Positions 58,527 to 64,000 of a DNA stretch of 64,000 bases are shown in pieces. The notes below the pieces were generated by a model, which did not search any database, had not been told where the DNA came from, and saw nothing but the letters and a program-made list of their open reading frames with translations. This DNA comes from Hyalella azteca. Lineage: Eukaryota; Arthropoda; Malacostraca; Amphipoda; Hyalellidae. The DNA is taken from positions 62,001-126,000 of the forward strand of contig NW_025935823.1 of the NCBI RefSeq assembly GCF_000764305.2, given 5' to 3'. A program made the position numbers and the translations under genes. Positions within the stretch are counted from its first letter, which is position 1. Every line of letters starts with the position of its first letter.

Positions 58527-58811
58527 GTAATTTATCCTTACGCTATTTATTTTAACGCTATTTATCTTAGCGCTATTTATCATAACGCTATTTATCTTAG
58601 CGCTATTTTTCTTAACGCAATTTATCTTAACGTTATTTATCTTAGCGCTATTTATCTTAACGCTATTTATCTTAACCCTATTTATCTTAACCCTATTTAT
58701 CTTCACGCTATTTATTCTAACGCTATTTATCTTCACGCTATTTATCTTTACGCTATCTTTACGCTATCCATCTTAACGCTATTTATTTTTACTTATGGCG
58801 CTATTTACTCT
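58527..58811. repeat. 15-bp minisatellite, about 18 copies
   Basis: The unit is cgctatttatcttaa with g/a, c/t and single-base variants. It begins about 95 bp after the end of the 31-bp array. A five-residue repeat peptide is open on the minus strand (58518-58736) because the period is a multiple of three. Not taken as a gene. Confidence 0.93.
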
Positions 58812-60081
58812 TTAACTATAATTTAGATCAGTTCGAGATTACTGTGATCATCAATAGTTTTTTCTTCTGATTGTTAATCAGAGAGGCTCAGTTAGTGCGA
58901 TTTATCTTGCTCGGATGAGAATTCATATTTATTTCACGATTTAATCTTCGTTCCTAATTCCTTTTTTTACAGTTCACTTGTTGTTCCCTCGCTTCTGTTT
59001 ATAAGATCAAACTATTCCTAGAATAAATTGCATTGAAGAATATTCACCGTCAGCCAGTGTGTGGTTCATCCAATTTTTCTTTCATTAACCGTTAGAGTAA
59101 ATCACATTATCAAAATGCAAACAGCTTCCACCTTAAATTTCTTAAAGGCCTTTACAGCTCAGACAAGAGGAATGCAACAGAGGGCCTTTCACAATTCATA
59201 TTTCATATTTCCCTAATGCAATCTTTTTATTTTTATTTTACTGCTAGCCGCTCTCTTCGCTTTCTGAAAACTCGTTAAGTTGAACCGTCGATAAATGACG
59301 GCGCCGTTTCAGAACTGGTTGCTGAGACGAATATGTTATACGGCTTCTCCGATTGCCTTTACGCTTTGAGAGCATACCTAACCTAGAAAATAGTTAAGTC
59401 TTTTGAATGAGTTTAAGTTTATATGAAACCTCCCATTTTTGACTCCTAAAATATCACAATTATTTTCAAAATAAAACACTTTATCTGATATGTTATCGTT
59501 AAAAATAGAGGAGGCCTATCTGCCTCCATTATTTTCTGGAAGTCATTAATGGCCGATGGCATTTTTAATCATATATATTGACCTTCTTTTCAGCCTTTCT
59601 AATCGCGATCTCCAGTAAATAAAAAATTAGGTAATGGAATAATCAAGTGGTATTTATGATACATTTTGCTGCGCATGTTATTTTTTTAAATGCAAAGAGA
59701 TATTTGTTTGCTCCACTGTTACAAAAAAGCTGGAGCACGAAAGCGTGAATCGAATTTGTCACAAATTTGCTATTTCTAGAATGATGATTAAATTTCGGCC
59801 ATATCCTATCCTTTTTTTCGCGGTTCTGTATTGCCGGTTTCAAGTCACAATAAAGCCAAATAGTATGTAACTCGTACACGCGATCATTTATACTGAAATT
59901 AAAATATTAGGCGTCGTGAAACAATCATTCTTCTAATTGGCTATTATTTCAGAAGTACAGCGTGATGCGGTAAAATAATTGTAGACTTTCACTTTCATTA
60001 AGCTGTAAACGCTCGTGTAATGCACGGATTGATAACTCCACCATACACGTATGATCGTTATAGTGTAACTCAGGCTGGAAA
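58812..60081. other. Unique DNA, no gene recognised
   Basis: The block 59120-59200 contains aaaggccttt and mixed-composition sequence resembling conserved non-coding DNA. Minus-strand ORF 59643-59879 has no recognised family. No array. Confidence 0.55.
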
Positions 60082-60366
60082 ATGCTACGCACGTTCAAAT
60101 GTCTGCACACGTTCAAATGTCTGCACACGTTCAAATGTCTGCACACGTTCAAATGTCTGCACACGTTCAAATGTCTGTACACGTTCAAATGTCTGTACAC
60201 GTTCTAATGTCTGCACACGTCCGAATGTCTGCGCACGTTCAAATGTCTGCACCCGTCCAAATGCCTGCACACGTTCGAATGTCTGCACACGTCCAAATGT
60301 CTGCACACGTCCGAATGTCTGCACACGTCCAAATGTCTGCACACGTCCGAATGTCTGCACACGGTC
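60082..60366. repeat. 18-bp minisatellite, about 15-16 copies, open on both strands
   Basis: The unit is tgcacacgttcaaatgtc. In the second half the ttcaaa core alternates with tccgaa and tccaaa, forming a 36-bp dimer period. As 18 is divisible by three and no phase has stops, ORFs run through on plus (60020-60400; 60099-60392) and minus (60085-60360; 59949-60200). The six-residue peptide repeats (for example CTRSNV) reflect the DNA repeat and not a demonstrated protein. Confidence 0.95.
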
Positions 60367-61879
60367 CCATAACGAGACCTTATCTAGATTAGCCGTCTAG
60401 CGTGCGCTGCAAATGCCTAGCACTAACTCAACTGCCCGTTAATCATGTGCAGAACACTGCCACTATTTTGGCAAGTAAATTCTTTTATTATTGCCCTACC
60501 GGCGTACTCACTCCTTTACGTTAATTGGTACTACGCTTAAGCCCGTCGCTAGTCGTCAGTGGTTATTCTCTATTGAAATGTTCGCTTGAATCACAAAGGG
60601 CCAGTCAGTGCCTTCCATAAACCGGCCTTTAATTTCGACTTTGCTACTTACGTTTTAAGTGCAATAGCTTAACAATGATGCTGAATAAAATTGCAGAAAC
60701 TGGTTACCTATTATCCTAATGTAGGTGCAGCGATGAACTTCAACGATTCCGAATGTTCCATGATTGCATTTCGGAAAAATTGTGATGAAACCTGGTGACA
60801 GTGCTGATTTTGCTCATGAATAAACCATACATGTAGTCTGATCTGAACAGGCTCCTGGGATATTCCCGCTTATATATATGGCTATGATTTCAAATATTAT
60901 ATGTTCTGTTATGAAATATTGAAAATTAGACAAGTCTGAAATTCAGATTTCATTCAGAATCAAAAGTTTGTATCAATAGTCTCAACGGAGTATTTATTTC
61001 AAGTTTCACTCTGCCAAGTTTTCTGAACTTTTACATGCATAAATTTTTTACATGCATAAATTTATGTCAGGAGTAGCCAGAGGTACGAGCTGATGGATAG
61101 TACGAGAACTCGAGCTATTAAGAGCGCGCAATTTATTGTCAGGTTGACTTGAGCTCCATAATAAGGATCGAAAATTGCTTGATGGATCTTTGTTCGAAAT
61201 TCACTAGATCTGAAGAGCGCACTAATGCACTAACTTAGTGCTGATTTATAATGATGAGGTGTCGATACCATTACCGAAATGGGCTTCTAGAATCAGTAAG
61301 TCATTCAAAGTGTCTTGTTTATTACCATGGCCGCTTATTGAGTGCAATCCAGCCCAACCACACCCTTTAACCGAGGCTTCATTTCACTCCGACTCACCTT
61401 CACATTTTGGATTAAGCTGTAATTCTTGAACCTATTTTACTATAAATTATTATTCACTGGGTCATATTATGAGGTCGTATATATGAGATTATAAGTCTCT
61501 TATTTTGAGGTGATTGTGAAATTTTTCCTTATATTGCGCTAGAATTGGACTAAATAATCAGATTACAACCTTGACACGTAAAATTTCAATAGTTTTGTAA
61601 TGTATTCATTTTCAAGCTGCGTCAAGTATTTTGAGCGAGTTGTATAATTCTTCATTACTTAAAATGAGCAAATTAGTGCTTCAAATGTTCAAATGCTTTT
61701 CAAAGTGTATCCAAACAAGCCTTCTATGATTTTATTCCCGCATTATTAGCTAGCTATTACTGTTCACTGCGGAAGAAGTTGTATAAGTCTTTTATTTCGG
61801 GACTACCAAATTGTGCGTAAGTAGCTGGACAGGCTAGCTCGAAATCTTACATTATGTTTCGAAATGTGGCTAGAATGAT
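60367..61879. other. Unique DNA, no gene recognised
   Basis: AT-rich, with a small duplication (acatgcataaattt at about 61033 and 61050). The ORF 61238-61429 (63 codons) has no recognised family. Confidence 0.55.
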
Positions 61880-62048
61880 AGTAACCCTGGTGACATGCTT
61901 CAGAAGTAACCCTGGTAACCCTGGTGGCATGCTTCAGAAGTAACCCTGGTAACCCTGGTGGCATGCTTCAGAATTAACCCTGGTAACCCTGGTGGCATGC
62001 TTCAGAAGAAGTAACCCTGGTGGCATGCTTTCAGTGGCATGCTTCAGA
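61880..62048. repeat. 34-bp minisatellite with a 9-bp subunit, about 4-5 copies
   Basis: The unit is aagtaaccctggtaaccctg plus gtggcatgcttcag; the taaccctgg subunit is itself doubled. The final copies have small insertions (agaag) and a truncated ggcatgctttcag repeat. The period matches the unrelated 34-bp array at 22338-22754, which also contains two agggtt-type elements per unit. Confidence 0.92.
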
Positions 62049-62268
62049 ATAACATTTACACGTGTACACTTACTACCAACATACGTTATCTTTACCTGAC
62101 GCATTATCTACTGATCATTGTCATTCAACGCCGACCTACTAATTTAATAATCGAAATTGAAACCAATCTCATTTATCTGTATGGTGGCTTCATGTGTTTT
62201 CCATAATAAGTATTGCACGAGAAATGCACAGCATTTCGATATTGCAGCGCTTGCAAACACTGTCCCAA

Positions 62269-62565
62269 ATTAGGCTATTGTATCCGTTTGATATTAGACA
62301 TTTGGTGTTTCATATTATTCTATTTTATGGCGTTGATGTTAGGCACTTTGTTTCTCATATTAATCTATTGTACATCGTTTAAATTTATACACTTGAGTCT
62401 CATATTAATATATTGCTTTGCGTTCATTAGGAACTTGTGTCTCATATTAGTCTATGGTACATCGTTGATATTATACACTTCTTGTCTCATATTAATTAAT
62501 CCATTGTATTGCGTTGATATTAGGCACTTCGTGCTTAAATTAATCTACTGTACATCGTTGTTAGA
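62269..62565. repeat. 45-bp minisatellite, 7 degenerate copies
   Basis: Units start attaatctattgta or variants at 62269, 62314, 62359, 62404, 62446, 62491 and 62539 and include a cgttgatattaggcactt-type segment. A 45-bp period is in frame, producing a 120-codon hydrophobic ORF (62213-62575) and a second ORF in another frame (62194-62382). Both are array translations. Confidence 0.85.
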
Positions 62566-62596
62566 CGAAAGTTGAATATGGTCTCTACAGCGAAGA

Positions 62597-62633
62597 ATAT
62601 GACCATGCAATTGATTGATTCAATTGGTCATAT
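62597..62633. repeat. 14-bp hairpin with a 4-nt bulge
   Basis: atatgac-catg-caattga (62597-62614) pairs with tcaattggtcatat (62620-62633). The catg tetranucleotide is unpaired and the loop is 5 nt. Located about 30 bp after the 45-bp array. Confidence 0.6.
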
Positions 62634-64000
62634 ACTACGATATTCTTATATAGATTGTTTACTGACTCTGTCGCCCGTCACCATGCAGGCCTTTTCTTAA
62701 GAATAACTTTGACGAAAGTTAATGCATCCATAGGCTAATAGTTGAGCAAAAAACTAAGCTTGTACATTTGCTCGATCCAAAGCAGTTAAAAACGTTAGGT
62801 TATCTAATAATTTTTAGATCCTTTTGCAACTTATTTTGCTTCTGCAGCTTTAATTAGCTTGACTCAAAATGGATGGAAATTATGCGTTTTTCAAGCCTGT
62901 GCAACTTCATAATTTTTGCTGAGCGCTTCACTGCATCGCTAACGCAACATTTGCATCAAGCTTCATGATACTTCATGCAAGTCGCTTTTCTTGAAAATTA
63001 ATGTCATGCAAATGTATAAAACTTTCCAAGTTTGTTGTTCCATGGTCTATTGCTTCGGATATCTCAACACCCAAGCACTCATGCTTTCTATTTTGATCAA
63101 TTCCGTATTATTTCAGTTCTAAAAATCCCTCCATTTGCCTATTATAAGTACACGCGCTGATGCTCTATATTAATTTGGTATTTATTGAAGGCAACTCTGA
63201 GTTTTGTAGTTCAGTTCGCTGGCGCCAGTTGTTCGACAGTTAATTGGTTTAGTCTGAATTAGCCACAAAATGCTCTGTGAAGATTCCAGATGTTGTCAGT
63301 ATTGATTCATGTCATGCAAATCACTTGTTGCTTGATGAATATTAAATCTGTAGATGATCAGCTGATGAACTCGGCATTGCTGGGAGAGATTTTCTCTCAG
63401 CAATTTTGTGATTTCATCAAATATTCTACCAGATACTCTATTAGAATTATACCTAAAGACTCTATATATATTCTAGCAGGTAGTTCATTAGGTTCTGCGG
63501 AATGAGTATAGCAGGTTGACCAATCAAGGCAGGTTAATTCTACCGAAAGATTAAGTGGTCTTCTTTTTTAAGTTTGCTCTGATGTTTTTCACTGGGAAAC
63601 TATTGCCTGTGACATTGGCCAAACTCTTAAAAATTGATTTTTGAACCTTAATTTAACATCCCATTTACCTCTTTATTATGCTTATCAATATCTATAATTT
63701 CATAACTTGTTCAGCTTCAGATTGTGGACACGCCCTCGAATTACTAACTTCAATTTTTTTTATTTTAGATTTTGAATTTATTTTTTTAATTATCATTACT
63801 TTTTCAACATGCGTGTTGAACAGTGAGGTAATGTCAGCCATCGACCTTAGAAGAAAGATTCTACTGGAAAATTATTGGCCTTGGATATTTCTTGACCTTT
63901 ATTCTTTTAATGTAATCTAGTTGTGTAAGTTTGATGTTGCATGTGAGTTTGAATATCGATCACCAATATAATTATTTTACTCGGAATACCTCAAATGTAA
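62634..64000. other. AT-rich unique DNA to the window edge
   Basis: ORFs 63290-63505 (71 codons) and 63678-63920 (80 codons, hydrophobic centre) have no recognised family and are of chance length. No repeat array or RNA gene recognised. Confidence 0.55.

Noticed and set aside
60020..60400. 126-codon plus ORF and 91-codon minus ORF with six-residue repeats
   Set aside because: Produced by the 18-bp array on both strands; no start context or homology supports translation.

Overview
The window looks like eukaryotic nuclear DNA from an invertebrate, plausibly an arthropod with a large genome, but the species cannot be fixed from what is here. Supporting signs are the AT-rich composition, frequent CpG (so no vertebrate-style CpG depletion), no dense run of long ORFs, no operon-like layout, and very many simple tandem arrays and short inverted repeats. 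I recognise no protein-coding gene, rRNA, intact tRNA or autonomous transposon. Almost every ORF of 60-190 codons either runs through a tandem array or is the length expected by chance. The window is best read as intergenic or very long intronic DNA.

Layout. At 1-9 kb the DNA is AT-rich and mostly unique. It holds a diverged direct duplication (144-355), a perfect 18-bp inverted repeat (1421-1470), two copies of a tiny palindromic element (2647-2682, with a 9-bp flanking repeat, and 5115-5148), a pre-miRNA-like hairpin (6687-6738) and a homeodomain-type palindrome (7371-7388). At 9-11 kb there are two minisatellites and a two-copy tandem duplication with a unit of about 560-570 bp and very uneven divergence. 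At 15-24 kb there are many short arrays, among them 43-bp, 25-bp, 55-bp, 81-bp, 96-bp, 22-bp and 34-bp units, plus a tRNA-like fragment at 15904-15970. At 26.4-27.3 kb the sequence looks like a regulatory element, with two perfect TGACGTCA sites. At 29-31 kb and 35-43 kb there are more arrays, including a 35-bp unit carrying a heat-shock-element-like dyad and a 17-bp CpG-rich array of about 27 copies.

At 45-49 kb there are 54-bp and 56-bp arrays and the clearest mobile element, a 176-bp piggyBac-type MITE (47209-47384) with 12-bp perfect terminal inverted repeats and a TTAA/TGAA target site. At 52-63 kb there are seven further arrays (17, 27, 31, 15, 18, 34 and 45 bp). Several have higher-order structure, and several have unit lengths divisible by three, which creates spurious ORFs.

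The dominant theme is repeated local birth of unrelated minisatellites: more than 20 arrays with different units, together roughly a tenth of the window by rough addition. A secondary theme is short near-perfect palindromes of 30-60 bp. Two single N bases (18162 and 58432) both sit at the ends of tandem arrays, so copy numbers there are probably not reliable. No coordinated gene system is visible. The most checkable observations are the palindromic mini-element with its flanking repeat, the piggyBac MITE, the mosaic 560-bp duplication, the miRNA-like hairpin and the paired CRE sites.
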